A DNA stretch of 64,000 bases, taken from assembly GCA_046349395.1 (NCBI GenBank), contig JAXMCK010000004.1, forward strand, positions 124,001-188,000, written 5' to 3'. Positions 33,064 through 41,823 of this stretch are shown here, piece after piece (the first letter of the stretch is position 1; each line of letters starts with the position of its first letter). Both the position numbers and the translations under genes were made by a program. The notes below the pieces were generated by a model that was given only the letters and a program-made list of their open reading frames with translations, made no database searches and had not been told where the DNA came from. Source of the stretch: JAXMCK01 sp046349395 (lineage in GTDB: Bacteria > Pseudomonadota > Alphaproteobacteria > Geminicoccales > Geminicoccaceae).

Positions 33064-34211
33064 AGGCTCTTTCGGCTCAGTCTGAAGAGGCGATCATGCT
33101 CGTCGAGGGCGTAGCGATCGGTCATGCCCGCCACGTAGTCGCGTACGGCCTCGGCGGTCTGTTGGCTCTGCGGCGGACCGGCGCGGTCCCGCCAGCCGTC
33201 GGGAAGACATTCCGGCGCGTCCAGAAAGGCGCCGAGAAGCTCGCGCACGACCCGCTGCGCCTTCAGCGTCATGCGGGCGACCTTGTAGTGGCGATAGACA
33301 CGAAGGCGCAAGAACTCGCGCAGGATCGAAAGGTCGTCGCCCGCGGCCGCCGAGAAGGCGATGACGGGTGTCGGCGCGCGCCGGATATCGGCCGGTGCCT
33401 CCGCGTCGAGCCGGTCCAGACGCGCCGTCGCTTCCGTCAGCAGGTCGCGCACCATCCGGTCGATCAGCCGGCGGATCATCTCGGCCGTCCGCCGTGGCGG
33501 ATCGAGGCCCGGATGGGCCTCATCCACGTCGCGCAGCGCCGGGCCCGTGAGCGGCAGCTCACGCAGCTCGTCCAGATCCAGGAAGCCCGCGCGCAGCCCG
33601 TCGTCGAGATCGTGGTTGCAGTAGGCCACGTCGTCGGCGATGGCCGCGATCTGCGCTTCCACGGGTGCCTGGCCACCGAGCGCGACGGCCCCCGCGATGG
33701 CGTGCTCCGCGATCAGGCGATGCGGCGCTGCCACCGGTCCATTGTGCTTCACCACACCTTCGAGCGTCTCGAAGGTCAGGTTCAGGCCGTCGAAATCGGC
33801 GTACCGGCGCTCCAGCCGCGTCAGAATGCGGAAAGTCTGCAGGTTGTGGTCGAAGCCGCCGAAGGGGGCCAGCACGTCCTCGAGGGCGGCCTCGCCGGCA
33901 TGGCCGAAGGGGCTGTGGCCGAGGTCGTGGGCGAGCGCGATCGCCTCCGCGAGGTCCTCGTCCACCCGCAGGGCACGCGCCAGCGTGCGGGCGATCTGCG
34001 CCACCTCGAGGCTGTGCGTCAGTCGGGTGCGGTAATGGTCACCCTCGAAATTGACGAAGACCTGCGTCTTGTACTCGAGCCGGCGGAACGCCGTGCAATG
34101 CACGATCCTGTCGCGGTCGCGCTGATAGACACTGCGCAGATCGCTCGAAGGCTCGCTCGCCGCACGGCCGAGACTGCGCTCCGGCCGACAGGCGAAAGGG
34201 GCTTGGCTCAT
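33060..34211 (-). CDS. dgt: Deoxyguanosinetriphosphate triphosphohydrolase-like protein
   Basis: A 383-aa HD-domain dNTP triphosphohydrolase of the short, Dgt-like class. The signature runs YKTQVFVNFEGDHYRTRLTHSLEV (His), then IALAHDLGHSPFGHAGE (HD doublet and following His residues) around residue 115. It clears dNTPs; the precise specificity of this class varies. It is the first gene of the long minus-strand run and diverges from erpA with about 100 bases between the two starts. Confidence 0.93.
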   Translation of the reverse strand: MSQAPFACRPERSLGRAASEPSSDLRSVYQRDRDRIVHCTAFRRLEYKTQVFVNFEGDHYRTRLTHSLEVAQIARTLARALRVDEDLAEAIALAHDLGHSPFGHAGEAALEDVLAPFGGFDHNLQTFRILTRLERRYADFDGLNLTFETLEGVVKHNGPVAAPHRLIAEHAIAGAVALGGQAPVEAQIAAIADDVAYCNHDLDDGLRAGFLDLDELRELPLTGPALRDVDEAHPGLDPPRRTAEMIRRLIDRMVRDLLTEATARLDRLDAEAPADIRRAPTPVIAFSAAAGDDLSILREFLRLRVYRHYKVARMTLKAQRVVRELLGAFLDAPECLPDGWRDRAGPPQSQQTAEAVRDYVAGMTDRYALDEHDRLFRLSRKSL

Positions 34212-34312
34212 ACCGTGCCCGAACTCGCGGCGCGAGGCCGGCGGTTTGACAGGGGCAGCTTACCGCCTACATCTAAGCGATCCGCGAACCGCCCACACCA
34301 TAGGTGGCCCCC

Positions 34313-34663
34313 ATGTCGGAGATCAAGGCTAGCCCGGCGCCGCTCCAGGTGAGCGAGAGTGCGGCCCGCCGCATCGCCAAGCTGGTGGCCCACGAAGGCA
34401 AGCCCGGCCTGCGTTTCCGTGTCGGCGTGACCGGCGGTGGCTGCTCGGGGTTCCAGTACCAGTTCTCCCTCGACGACAAGCAGGAACCCGACGACGTTCT
34501 GGTCGAGCGCGACGGTGCGACGGTCGCGGTCGACGGCATGTCCCTGCTTTACGTGATCGGTTCCGAGCTCGACTGGGTCGAGGACCTGACGGGGTCCTAT
34601 TTCCGGGTCAAGAACCCCAACGCCAGCTCGTCGTGCGGCTGCGGGACCTCGTTCGCGGTCTGA
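34313..34663 (+). CDS. erpA: Iron-sulfur cluster insertion protein, A-type carrier
   Basis: A 116-aa A-type carrier delivering [4Fe-4S] clusters to apoproteins. The three conserved Cys are in VTGGGCSGFQY and SSCGCGTSF near the C-terminus. The ATG at 34313 follows AGGTGG at the right distance; a GTG three codons upstream (34304) is possible. Divergence from dgt is conserved in many alphaproteobacteria, which supports erpA rather than iscA or sufA. Clients in this window could include SoeAB. Confidence 0.93.
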   Translation: MSEIKASPAPLQVSESAARRIAKLVAHEGKPGLRFRVGVTGGGCSGFQYQFSLDDKQEPDDVLVERDGATVAVDGMSLLYVIGSELDWVEDLTGSYFRVKNPNASSSCGCGTSFAV

Positions 34664-34813
34664 ACACCCGCACCTGCGTTGCGTTGCCCCCTCGGGCACG
34701 TCGAGCGGGCCCGTGCCGAACGCTGGTTGCCGGGTCGAGCCGTGTGCTAATCTGCAGTTGCATCGACGGTCGGTCGCCGGTGCCTTGTGCGACACGGAAC
34801 GAGGGAGGTCCCC

Positions 34814-35368
34814 ATGACGAGCGACGCCGGCAGCCCGGATCCGGAGGAGACCGCCCGCATCGAGGAGACGCTGGCCGCCGAGGTCCGTCGCACCATCGCC
34901 GCGACCTTGCGCAATTCCAGCTCGGCGGCGGCCGACACCGCGAAGGCGGTGCGCGATTCGATCGCCGCCTCGATGACCATGGCCGAGACCATGGGAGCCA
35001 CTCAGCTGGCGACGATGCGCGGCATCGCCAAGGGCGTGATGCAGGGCGTGGGCGATGCCGGAGGTGATGCGGTCGGTGCGGCCCGTGAGGTGACCTCCGC
35101 CTTCGTCAAGGAGGCGGCCGAGCGCGGAGCCGACGTCGCAGCCGCCGCACGCCGCAGCCTCGACGGCGTGCTGGACGGGGTGAACACCGACTCGACGGCC
35201 GAGACCCTGAAGTCGGCGTCTGCCGGCGTGCTGGAGAGTGCGCGGGAGTTCAGCGGCCTCGCGCTCAACACGATGGGCGAGATGTTCACGGCCCTTGCCG
35301 ACGCCACCCGGAAGGCGGCCGAGAACCTGAAGGCGAAGGAACCGCCCGAAGGCGGCACGAAGGTCTAG
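34814..35368 (+). CDS. Phasin-like helical protein
   Basis: A 184-aa protein, almost wholly alpha-helical and rich in Ala, Glu, Thr and Met, with heptad-like spacing and no signal peptide. The composition and regions such as ESAREFSGLALNTMGEMFTALADATRKA resemble phasins, the proteins coating polyhydroxyalkanoate granules. The match is one of character rather than a sharp motif. The ATG at 34814 follows GAGGGAGGTCC. It is the only gene between erpA and the convergent maiA, with 9 bases to the latter. Confidence 0.65.
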   Translation: MTSDAGSPDPEETARIEETLAAEVRRTIAATLRNSSSAAADTAKAVRDSIAASMTMAETMGATQLATMRGIAKGVMQGVGDAGGDAVGAAREVTSAFVKEAAERGADVAAAARRSLDGVLDGVNTDSTAETLKSASAGVLESAREFSGLALNTMGEMFTALADATRKAAENLKAKEPPEGGTKV

Positions 35369-35377
35369 CCGACACGC

Positions 35378-36010
35378 TCAGACGGCGTCCGGCTGACGTT
35401 CGGGCTGGGCGTCGTCGAACGCCGCCAGGGCGAGGCAGGCCTCCTCGACGCGCAGGGTCGTGGGATAGGGCTTGAGATCGCAATTGTAGCGACGCGCATT
35501 GTACAGCTGCGGCACGAGGCAGACGTCGGCCAGCGTGACCCGATCGCCGAAGGCGTAGCGGCCGGCATAGTCCTTGAGCTGGGTTTCGAGGGCGGTCAGG
35601 CCCTCCGCAATCCAGTGCCGGTACCAGGAATTGACGTCGCCATCGTTGAGACCCATTCGCGCTCGCAGGTGATTGAGGACGCGCACATTGTTGAGCGGGT
35701 GGATCTCGCAGGCGATGAGTTGTGCCAGGGCCCTCACACGGGCTCTCTCGATCGGATTGGCCGGCAGCAGCGCCGGCTCGGGCTTCAGATCCTCCAGGCA
35801 CTCGATGATCGCCAGCGACTGGGTCAGGCGGATGTCGCCCTCCTCCAGCACCGGGACGAGGCCTTGCGGGTTCTTGCCGAGGAAATCGAGCGTGCGGTTG
35901 GAGCCGTTGCGCAGATTGGTCGCTACGGTCTCGAAGGGAATGCCCTTGAGGTTCAGGGCGATCCTGACGCGGTACGAGGCCGAACTGCGCCAGTAGCTGT
36001 AGAGCCGCAT
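35378..36010 (-). CDS. maiA: Maleylacetoacetate isomerase (zeta-class glutathione transferase)
   Basis: A 210-aa glutathione transferase that isomerises maleylacetoacetate in tyrosine/homogentisate degradation. The N-terminal thioredoxin-like domain starts MRLYSYWRSSASYRVRIAL, containing the Ser-Ser-x-Ser-x-Arg active-site signature of the zeta class, and NPQGLVPVL holds the cis-Pro. The C-terminal helical domain has YAFGDRVTLADVCLVPQLY. The in-frame ATG at 36112 overlaps the divergent msrB and is rejected. hmgA and fahA are not nearby. Confidence 0.93.
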   Translation of the reverse strand: MRLYSYWRSSASYRVRIALNLKGIPFETVATNLRNGSNRTLDFLGKNPQGLVPVLEEGDIRLTQSLAIIECLEDLKPEPALLPANPIERARVRALAQLIACEIHPLNNVRVLNHLRARMGLNDGDVNSWYRHWIAEGLTALETQLKDYAGRYAFGDRVTLADVCLVPQLYNARRYNCDLKPYPTTLRVEEACLALAAFDDAQPERQPDAV

Positions 36011-36092
36011 ACCCGACCCGCTCCTTTGCGACTTTTGCCCAAGATACGAGCACCTAACTTGATCGGCGGCTCTCCCATACGAGGTATCGGCA

Positions 36093-36497
36093 ATGGTCGA
36101 CAAAGTCGTCAAGAGTGACGCCGACTGGCAGGCTCAACTGTCACCCGAAGAGTACAAGGTCACCCGCCGGCACGGGACCGAGCGCGCCTTTACCGGCCGC
36201 TACTGGAACAGCAAGGAACCGGGGACTTACGTCTGCGTGTGCTGCGGACAGAAGCTGTTCGACTCGTCCACGAAATACGACAGCGGGACGGGCTGGCCCT
36301 CCTTCTGGGAGCCGGCGAGCCCGGATGCTGTCGCCACCCGGGAAGACAGAAGTCTCCTGATGCGGCGGACCGAGGTGCTCTGCTCGCGCTGCGACGCCCA
36401 TCTCGGGCACGTGTTCCCGGACGGGCCGCAACCCACCGGCGAGCGCTACTGCATGAACTCGGCCGCACTCCGACTGGAGCCCGCGACCAAGGGCTGA
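36093..36497 (+). CDS. msrB: Peptide-methionine (R)-S-oxide reductase
   Basis: A 134-aa cytoplasmic repair enzyme that reduces Met-R-sulfoxide. The zinc-binding CxxC pairs are VCVCCGQ and LCSRCDAH, and the catalytic Cys lies in GERYCMNSAALRL near the C-terminus. TGWPSFW is the substrate-binding block. The ATG at 36093 follows GAGGTATCGG. It is divergent from maiA and ends before a terminator at 36516. Confidence 0.97.
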   Translation: MVDKVVKSDADWQAQLSPEEYKVTRRHGTERAFTGRYWNSKEPGTYVCVCCGQKLFDSSTKYDSGTGWPSFWEPASPDAVATREDRSLLMRRTEVLCSRCDAHLGHVFPDGPQPTGERYCMNSAALRLEPATKG

Positions 36498-36515
36498 TAT
36501 GAGACCGGCCGCGCG

Positions 36516-36550
36516 CGGCGACGGGGCCCTTGCCGCCGCGGCTTTTCTTT
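36516..36550 (+). terminator. Intrinsic terminator of msrB
   Basis: GCGGCG (36516-36521) pairs with CGCCGC (36535-36540), with further GGG/CCC pairing inside, and is followed by GGCTTTTCTTTTG. This is the clearest T-rich terminator tail in the window. It lies 19 bases past the msrB stop and shields kup from msrB read-through. Confidence 0.65.
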
Positions 36551-36562
36551 TGTGCAATGCAG
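36548..36562 (+). repeat. Conserved leader element before kup copy 1
   Basis: The string TTGTGCAATGCAGC occurs here and again at 38565-38578 before the second kup gene. In both cases it includes a GTG exactly 12 codons upstream of, and in frame with, the GTG I chose as start. It is either part of an N-terminal extension kept after duplication or a shared promoter/operator element (TGCAATGCA is a perfect inverted repeat around AAT). Confidence 0.5.
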
Positions 36563-36587
36563 CGCGCGCAACGGTGCGGATGGCGTA

Positions 36588-38504
36588 GTGCCGACATCTT
36601 CCTCGACCGCCCTCGACGGCGCAGCCCCGGTCGAGAATCACCACGCCCATCCCAAAGCCGGCTTCTGGGCCATGGCCCTGGGGTCGGTGGGTGTCGTCTA
36701 TGGCGACATCGGCACGAGCCCGCTCTACGCGATGCGCGAGGCCCTGTTCCACGCCGCAGCCGACGGGGTCACGCGGGCGGAGGTGATCGGCGTCGCCTCC
36801 CTGCTCCTCTGGGCGCTGATCTTCATCGTCACGATCAAGTACGTGCTGTTCCTGATGCACGCCGACAACCACGGCGAAGGCGGCACGCTCTCCCTGCTGG
36901 CGCTGGCCCAGAAGGGCATCGGCCGCCGGACGACGGCCGTGTTCCTCATCGGCGTCACCGGTGCCGCCCTGTTCTACGGCGATTCGATCCTGACCCCGGC
37001 CATCTCGGTGCTGTCCGCGGTCGAAGGCCTGAAGCTCGTCACACCCGTCTTCGAGCCCTACATCCTGCCGATCACCATCGTCATCCTGATCGCGCTGTTC
37101 GCGGGTCAGCGCCACGGCACCGGTCGCGTCGCCGCCCTGTTCGGCCCGGTCATGTGCGTCTGGTTCATCATCCTGGCGATCCTCGGCCTGCGGCACATCG
37201 GCGACGATCCGGGCATCCTGGTCGCGTTCAATCCCGCCTATGCGATCAGCTTCATGTTCGATCACGGGCTGGTCGGCTTCGTCGTGCTCGGCAGCGTGTT
37301 CCTCGCCGTGACAGGGGCCGAAGCACTCTACGCGGACATGGGCCATTTCGGCCGCGGACCCATCCAGATCGCCTGGGTCGGGCTCGTCTTTCCCGCCCTG
37401 GCGCTGAACTATCTGGGTCAGGGCGCCCTGATCCTGAAGCACCCCGAGGCGCTGGAGAATCCGTTCTTCCTGCTGACGCCGGACTGGGCGGTGCTGCCGC
37501 TCGTCCTGCTGGCGACGGCTGCCACCGTCATCGCCAGCCAGGCGGTGATCACCGGCGCCTTCTCGCTCACCCAGCAGGCGATCCAGCTGGGCCTGCTGCC
37601 GCGCATGGAGATCCAGCACACCTCGGAGATCCAGTTCGGGCAGATCTTCATGCCCGACGTAAACCGTCTGCTGCTGATCGGCGTGCTGGCACTGGTCGTG
37701 CTGTTCAAGACGTCGAGCTCGCTGGCGTCGGCCTACGGCATCGCGGTCACCGGCACGATGCTGGTCGATTCGGCGCTGGCCTTCGTCCTGATCTGGAAGG
37801 GATGGAAGTGGCCGCTGCCCTTGGCCATCCTCTTCATCCTACCGTTCTTCACCGTCGATTCGACGTTCCTCTCCGCCAACCTGCTGAAGGTGCACGAGGG
37901 CGGCTACGTCCCGCTGCTCCTCGCGCTCGGCATGATCATCCTGATGTGGACCTGGTCGCGCGGCACGCGCCTCCTGATCGAGAAGACCCACAAGGAGAGC
38001 ATGCCGATCAACGACCTGATCGAGATCCTGGAGCGCAAGCCGCCGCTGCGCGTGCCGAACACGGCCGTGTATCTGACGAGCGATCCCGGCGTGACGCCGT
38101 CGGCGCTGTTGCACAATCTCAAGCACAACATGGTGCTGCACGAGAAGAACATCATCCTCAACGTCCGCATCACCGACGTGCCGCGGGTCGATGACAGCGA
38201 GCGGGTCGAGATCGAGGACATGCCGTTCGACTTCAAGCGCATGATCGTGAAGTGCGGCTACATGGAGACGCCGAACATCCCGCGCGTCCTGGTGATCGCA
38301 AGGCGACAGGGACTGCGCTTCGACATCATGAAGACGTCGTTCTTCCTCGGCCGCCGCTCGATCAAGCCGGCGACCCGCTCCGCGATGCCCGCCTGGCAGG
38401 ACAATCTCTACATCGCGATGGCGAAGCAGGCGTCCAACGTCACCGACTTCTTCGCCATCCCGTCCGGCCGCGTGGTCGAGCTCGGCACCCAGGTCACCGT
38501 CTAG
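36588..38504 (+). CDS. kup: Potassium transporter Kup, copy 1
   Basis: A 638-aa low-affinity K+/H+ symporter of the KUP/HAK/KT family, with about 12 helices and a cytoplasmic C-terminal domain. ALGSVGVVYGDIGTSPLYA is the family's N-terminal signature, and GGTLSLLALA and TGAEALYADMGHFG are further hallmarks. The start is uncertain: GTG 36588 gives the usual length, GTG 36552 adds 12 codons. Copy 2 begins about 100 bases after its stop and is very similar throughout, so this is a tandem duplication. Confidence 0.95.
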   Translation: MPTSSSTALDGAAPVENHHAHPKAGFWAMALGSVGVVYGDIGTSPLYAMREALFHAAADGVTRAEVIGVASLLLWALIFIVTIKYVLFLMHADNHGEGGTLSLLALAQKGIGRRTTAVFLIGVTGAALFYGDSILTPAISVLSAVEGLKLVTPVFEPYILPITIVILIALFAGQRHGTGRVAALFGPVMCVWFIILAILGLRHIGDDPGILVAFNPAYAISFMFDHGLVGFVVLGSVFLAVTGAEALYADMGHFGRGPIQIAWVGLVFPALALNYLGQGALILKHPEALENPFFLLTPDWAVLPLVLLATAATVIASQAVITGAFSLTQQAIQLGLLPRMEIQHTSEIQFGQIFMPDVNRLLLIGVLALVVLFKTSSSLASAYGIAVTGTMLVDSALAFVLIWKGWKWPLPLAILFILPFFTVDSTFLSANLLKVHEGGYVPLLLALGMIILMWTWSRGTRLLIEKTHKESMPINDLIEILERKPPLRVPNTAVYLTSDPGVTPSALLHNLKHNMVLHEKNIILNVRITDVPRVDDSERVEIEDMPFDFKRMIVKCGYMETPNIPRVLVIARRQGLRFDIMKTSFFLGRRSIKPATRSAMPAWQDNLYIAMAKQASNVTDFFAIPSGRVVELGTQVTV

Positions 38505-38564
38505 CCTGCCGACCCCGGGCGCTCCGTAGCGACTTCAACGCCCCTTGCCTGTCGTCGCGAACGC

Positions 38565-38578
38565 TTGTGCAATGCAGC
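38565..38578 (+). repeat. Conserved leader element before kup copy 2
   Basis: This is the second occurrence of TTGTGCAATGCAGC, matching 36549-36562. The bases on either side differ between the copies, so the element stands out as conserved in otherwise diverged leader DNA. Its function is not known. Confidence 0.5.
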
Positions 38579-38602
38579 ACAGGGGATCGCCTGGGAAGTC
38601 AC

Positions 38603-40510
38603 GTGTCCGCAGCCGCATCGTTGACCCACGGCGATGCCGAAACGGCGGCCGCCCACGCCAAGTCCAGCTTCTGGTCCCTGACGCTGGGATCGGTCGGCGT
38701 CGTCTACGGCGACATCGGCACGAGTCCGCTCTACGCCTTCCGCGAGGCCCTGGTGCACACCGCCGGCGACGGCGTTACCCGTGCAGAGGTGCTCGGGGTC
38801 GCGTCGCTCCTGCTCTGGGCACTCATCTTCATCGTGACCTGCAAGTACGTCGTGTTCCTGATGCGGGCCGACAATCACGGCGAGGGCGGCACTCTCTCGC
38901 TTCTGGCGTTAGCGCAGCACGCGCTCGGCCGGCGCACGATGGTGGTGTTTCTTCTGGGCGTCGCCGGGGCGGCACTGTTCTACGGCGACGCGATCATCAC
39001 ACCGGCGATCTCGGTCCTTTCGGCGGTGGAGGGGCTGAAGCTCGTCACACCTGTGTTCGAGCCGTACATCATCCCGATCACGCTCGGCATCCTGGTCGTT
39101 CTGTTCGCCGCCCAGCGCTTCGGGACCGGACGTGTCGCTGCGTTCTTCGGCCCCGTCATGCTGGTCTGGTTCGTTGTGCTGGCCGTCCTCGGCCTCCGGC
39201 ACATCGGCGATGACCCGGGCATCCTGGCGGCCTTCAATCCCGTCCATGCCGTGAGCCTGTTCTTCAGTCACGGCATCGTCGGATTCCTGGTCCTGGGCAG
39301 CGTGTTCCTCGCCGTCACCGGTGCCGAAGCGCTCTATGCCGACATGGGCCATTTCGGCCGCGGGCCGATCCAGCTGGCCTGGATCGCCATCGTCTTCCCG
39401 TCGCTGGCGCTCAACTATCTGGGCCAAGGGGCCTTGATCCTGAAGGATCCGGGAACTCTGGAGAATCCGTTCTTTTTGATGGGTCCGGCCTGGGCGATCC
39501 TGCCGTTCGTCGTGCTCGCGGCGATCGCGACGGTGATCGCCAGTCAGGCGGTGATCACCGGGGCCTACTCGATGACCCAGCAGGCGATCCAGCTAGGGCT
39601 CCTGCCGAGGCTGGAGATCCAGCACACCTCGGAGACCCAGTTCGGGCAGATCTTCATGCCCGACGTCAACCGACTGCTGCTGGTGGGCGTGCTGCTGCTC
39701 GTCCTCCTGTTCAAGACGTCGACCGCCCTCGCCTCTGCCTACGGCATCGCCGTGACGGGCACGATGATCGTTACCACGCTGCTGTCGCTGGCCGTGGTGT
39801 GGAAGGGCTGGCATTGGCCACTGCCGCTCACGATCGCGCTGATCGCCCCCTTCGCCGTCGTCGATACGATCTTCCTCGCGGCCAATCTCTTCAAGCTGTT
39901 CGACGGCGGCTACGTCCCGCTGCTGCTGGCCACGGGCATGATCCTGCTGATGTGGACCTGGTCACGCGGGACCCGCCTGCTGCTGGAGAAGATCCACAAG
40001 GACAGCCTTCCGATCGACCAACTGATCGAGATCCTGGAGAGGAAGCCGCCCATTCGCGTGCCCAACACGGCCGTCTACCTGACCAGCGATCCGAACGTCA
40101 CGCCCTCTGCGCTGTTGCACAATCTCAAGCACAACATGGTCCTGCACGAGAAGAACATCATTCTCAACGTGCGGGTGACCGACGTGCCGCGGGTCGTCGA
40201 TGCCGAGCGGGTAACCATCGAGGACATGCCGTTCGGCTTCAAGCGGATGATCGTGAAGTGTGGCTTCATGGAGACGCCGAACATCCCGCACGCTTTGGTC
40301 ATTGCCCGCCGCCAGGGACTGCGCTTCGACATCATGAAGACGTCGTTCTTCCTGGGCCGCCGCTCGCTGAAGCCGGCGATCCGATCCGCGATGCCGGCCT
40401 GGCAGGACAATCTCTACATCGGAATGGCGAAGCAGGCGGCCAACGTCACCGACTTCTTCGCCATTCCCTCGGGGCGCGTCGTCGAGCTCGGCACCCAGGT
40501 CACGGTCTGA
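38603..40510 (+). CDS. kup: Potassium transporter Kup, copy 2
   Basis: A 635-aa Kup paralogue of copy 1, with the same signature TLGSVGVVYGDIGTSPLYA and an almost identical C-terminal domain (TDFFAIPSGRVVELGTQVTV in both). The differences concentrate in the extreme N-terminus and in scattered membrane positions. The GTG at 38603 follows a GGGAAG site; GTG 38567 is the alternative. The Ca2+/H+ antiporter gene starts 2 bases after its stop, so the two are one transcript. Confidence 0.95.
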   Translation: MSAAASLTHGDAETAAAHAKSSFWSLTLGSVGVVYGDIGTSPLYAFREALVHTAGDGVTRAEVLGVASLLLWALIFIVTCKYVVFLMRADNHGEGGTLSLLALAQHALGRRTMVVFLLGVAGAALFYGDAIITPAISVLSAVEGLKLVTPVFEPYIIPITLGILVVLFAAQRFGTGRVAAFFGPVMLVWFVVLAVLGLRHIGDDPGILAAFNPVHAVSLFFSHGIVGFLVLGSVFLAVTGAEALYADMGHFGRGPIQLAWIAIVFPSLALNYLGQGALILKDPGTLENPFFLMGPAWAILPFVVLAAIATVIASQAVITGAYSMTQQAIQLGLLPRLEIQHTSETQFGQIFMPDVNRLLLVGVLLLVLLFKTSTALASAYGIAVTGTMIVTTLLSLAVVWKGWHWPLPLTIALIAPFAVVDTIFLAANLFKLFDGGYVPLLLATGMILLMWTWSRGTRLLLEKIHKDSLPIDQLIEILERKPPIRVPNTAVYLTSDPNVTPSALLHNLKHNMVLHEKNIILNVRVTDVPRVVDAERVTIEDMPFGFKRMIVKCGFMETPNIPHALVIARRQGLRFDIMKTSFFLGRRSLKPAIRSAMPAWQDNLYIGMAKQAANVTDFFAIPSGRVVELGTQVTV

Positions 40511-40511
40511 C

Positions 40512-41579
40512 GTGACCGGGGTCCTGACGCGAGGCCAGCTCGTCGTCCTGGCACTGGCAGCGGCGAGCAGCGCTGGTGCCGGGCTCCTCACGGGCTATGG
40601 CGCCCCGGCGGTTCTGACCTTCGCCGTGGCGGCCGTCGCTCTCGCCACGCTCGCCGCCACCGTGGGTGAAGCGACCGACCAGCTCAGCGCCTATATGGGA
40701 CCGGCCGCGACCGGCATCCTGCAGTCGGCGATCGGCAACCTGCCCGAGCTGTTCGTCTGCATCTTCGCGCTCCGCGCCGGCCTCGTCGCCGTGGTCCAGG
40801 CCTCGCTCATCGGCTCGATCCTCGCCAACGCGCTACTGGTGCTGGGCCTCGCTTTCGTGGTCGGCAATGTCCGCGGCGGTCGCATGCGGTTCGAGAGCCG
40901 CACATCGCGGATGATCGCGGTCCTGCTCCTGCTGGCCGTCAGCGCCATGATTCTGCCGACGCTGGCGGCGCAGCTCCATCTGCCGGCCGGCAGCCACGAA
41001 CCGGCACTGGCGGTCATCTGCGCCCTCGTCCTGCTCGCCGTCTTCGCCACCTCGGTCCGTGCCATGCTCGGCGAGGGCGAGCGCGTCCTGCCGGAAGCGG
41101 CGCATGCGGCCGCCTCGGGCTGGCCGCTAGGGCTTGCCATCGGCGTGCTGGTTGTAACCGGCATCGGTGCCGCCTTCGTGTCCGAGTGGTTCGTCGCCGC
41201 CCTGGAGCCCGCGATCGAAGCGCTCGGCATCAGCCAGGCCTTCGCCGGGCTCGTCATCGTCGCCATTGCCGGCAATGCGGTCGAGAACGTCGTCGGCATC
41301 CAACTCGCAGCCCAGGGCAAGGCCGACTACGCCGTCAGCGTCATCCTCAACAGCGCCTTGCAGATCGCCGTGGCGCTGGTGCCCATCCTGATCCTCGTCA
41401 GTTTCTTCGTCGGCGGCGCTCCCGTCACGCTGGCCCTGCCGCCCGTGCTCGCCATCGCGGTGGCGCTGACAGCCATCCTCGTCACCGTCATCACGGTCGA
41501 CGGCGAGGCCGACGAGGTCGAGGGGGCGGCCCTCATCGGCCTCTACGTTCTGATCGCCGCCGTGTTCTGGTGGGGCTGA
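40512..41579 (+). CDS. cax: Calcium/proton antiporter, CaCA/CAX family
   Basis: A 355-aa inner-membrane exchanger with about 11 helices. The two inverted alpha-repeats are visible: GPAATGILQSAIGNLPELFV (first, GNxPE) and AIAGNAVENVVGIQLAAQ (second, GNAVE), which hold the acidic cation-binding residues. It exports Ca2+ against H+. The GTG start at 40512 is two bases after the kup stop. With two kup genes it makes a small cation-homeostasis operon. Confidence 0.92.
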   Translation: MTGVLTRGQLVVLALAAASSAGAGLLTGYGAPAVLTFAVAAVALATLAATVGEATDQLSAYMGPAATGILQSAIGNLPELFVCIFALRAGLVAVVQASLIGSILANALLVLGLAFVVGNVRGGRMRFESRTSRMIAVLLLLAVSAMILPTLAAQLHLPAGSHEPALAVICALVLLAVFATSVRAMLGEGERVLPEAAHAAASGWPLGLAIGVLVVTGIGAAFVSEWFVAALEPAIEALGISQAFAGLVIVAIAGNAVENVVGIQLAAQGKADYAVSVILNSALQIAVALVPILILVSFFVGGAPVTLALPPVLAIAVALTAILVTVITVDGEADEVEGAALIGLYVLIAAVFWWG

Positions 41580-41604
41580 TCCGTACGCCCCCACCTTGAC
41601 TTCG

Positions 41605-41624
41605 CAGGTGCGAAAGGGCACCTG
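41605..41624. terminator. Hairpin upstream of the DEAD-box gene
   Basis: A perfect 7-bp stem CAGGTGC (41605-41611) and GCACCTG (41618-41624) encloses GAAAGG. It lies 26 bases after the cax stop and about 200 bases before the helicase start. No T tract follows. It may end the kup-cax transcript or belong to the long leader of the helicase mRNA. The remaining leader (41625-41823) shows no gene. Confidence 0.4.
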
Positions 41625-41823
41625 AGCAATGCCGAACTTCTCGGCTCCAGGTTTTCCGGCCGCGTGAGGGCGATCCCATCGGGACGCCGTTCTGCTGGAT
41701 CTCCGGCACCCCTCACCCGACCGCCCAGCCACGCGGGGCGCTCAAGATCTACCCCCATGTGGCGGGCCGATGGCCCGGCTCCGTTGAGCCGTGCCCGTCC
41801 GCCGGAACTCTGAAAGACACAAA

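Noticed and set aside
31213..33114. 633-codon plus-strand frame opposite argS
   Set aside because: It is antisense to a canonical arginyl-tRNA synthetase; the product has no recognisable motif.
36549..36562. TGCAATGCA before kup as a proven PhaR-type operator
   Set aside because: TGC-N3-GCA resembles sites reported for PHA regulators and phasin genes are in the window, but the element sits before potassium transporters and may simply be coding. I report it only as a conserved element.
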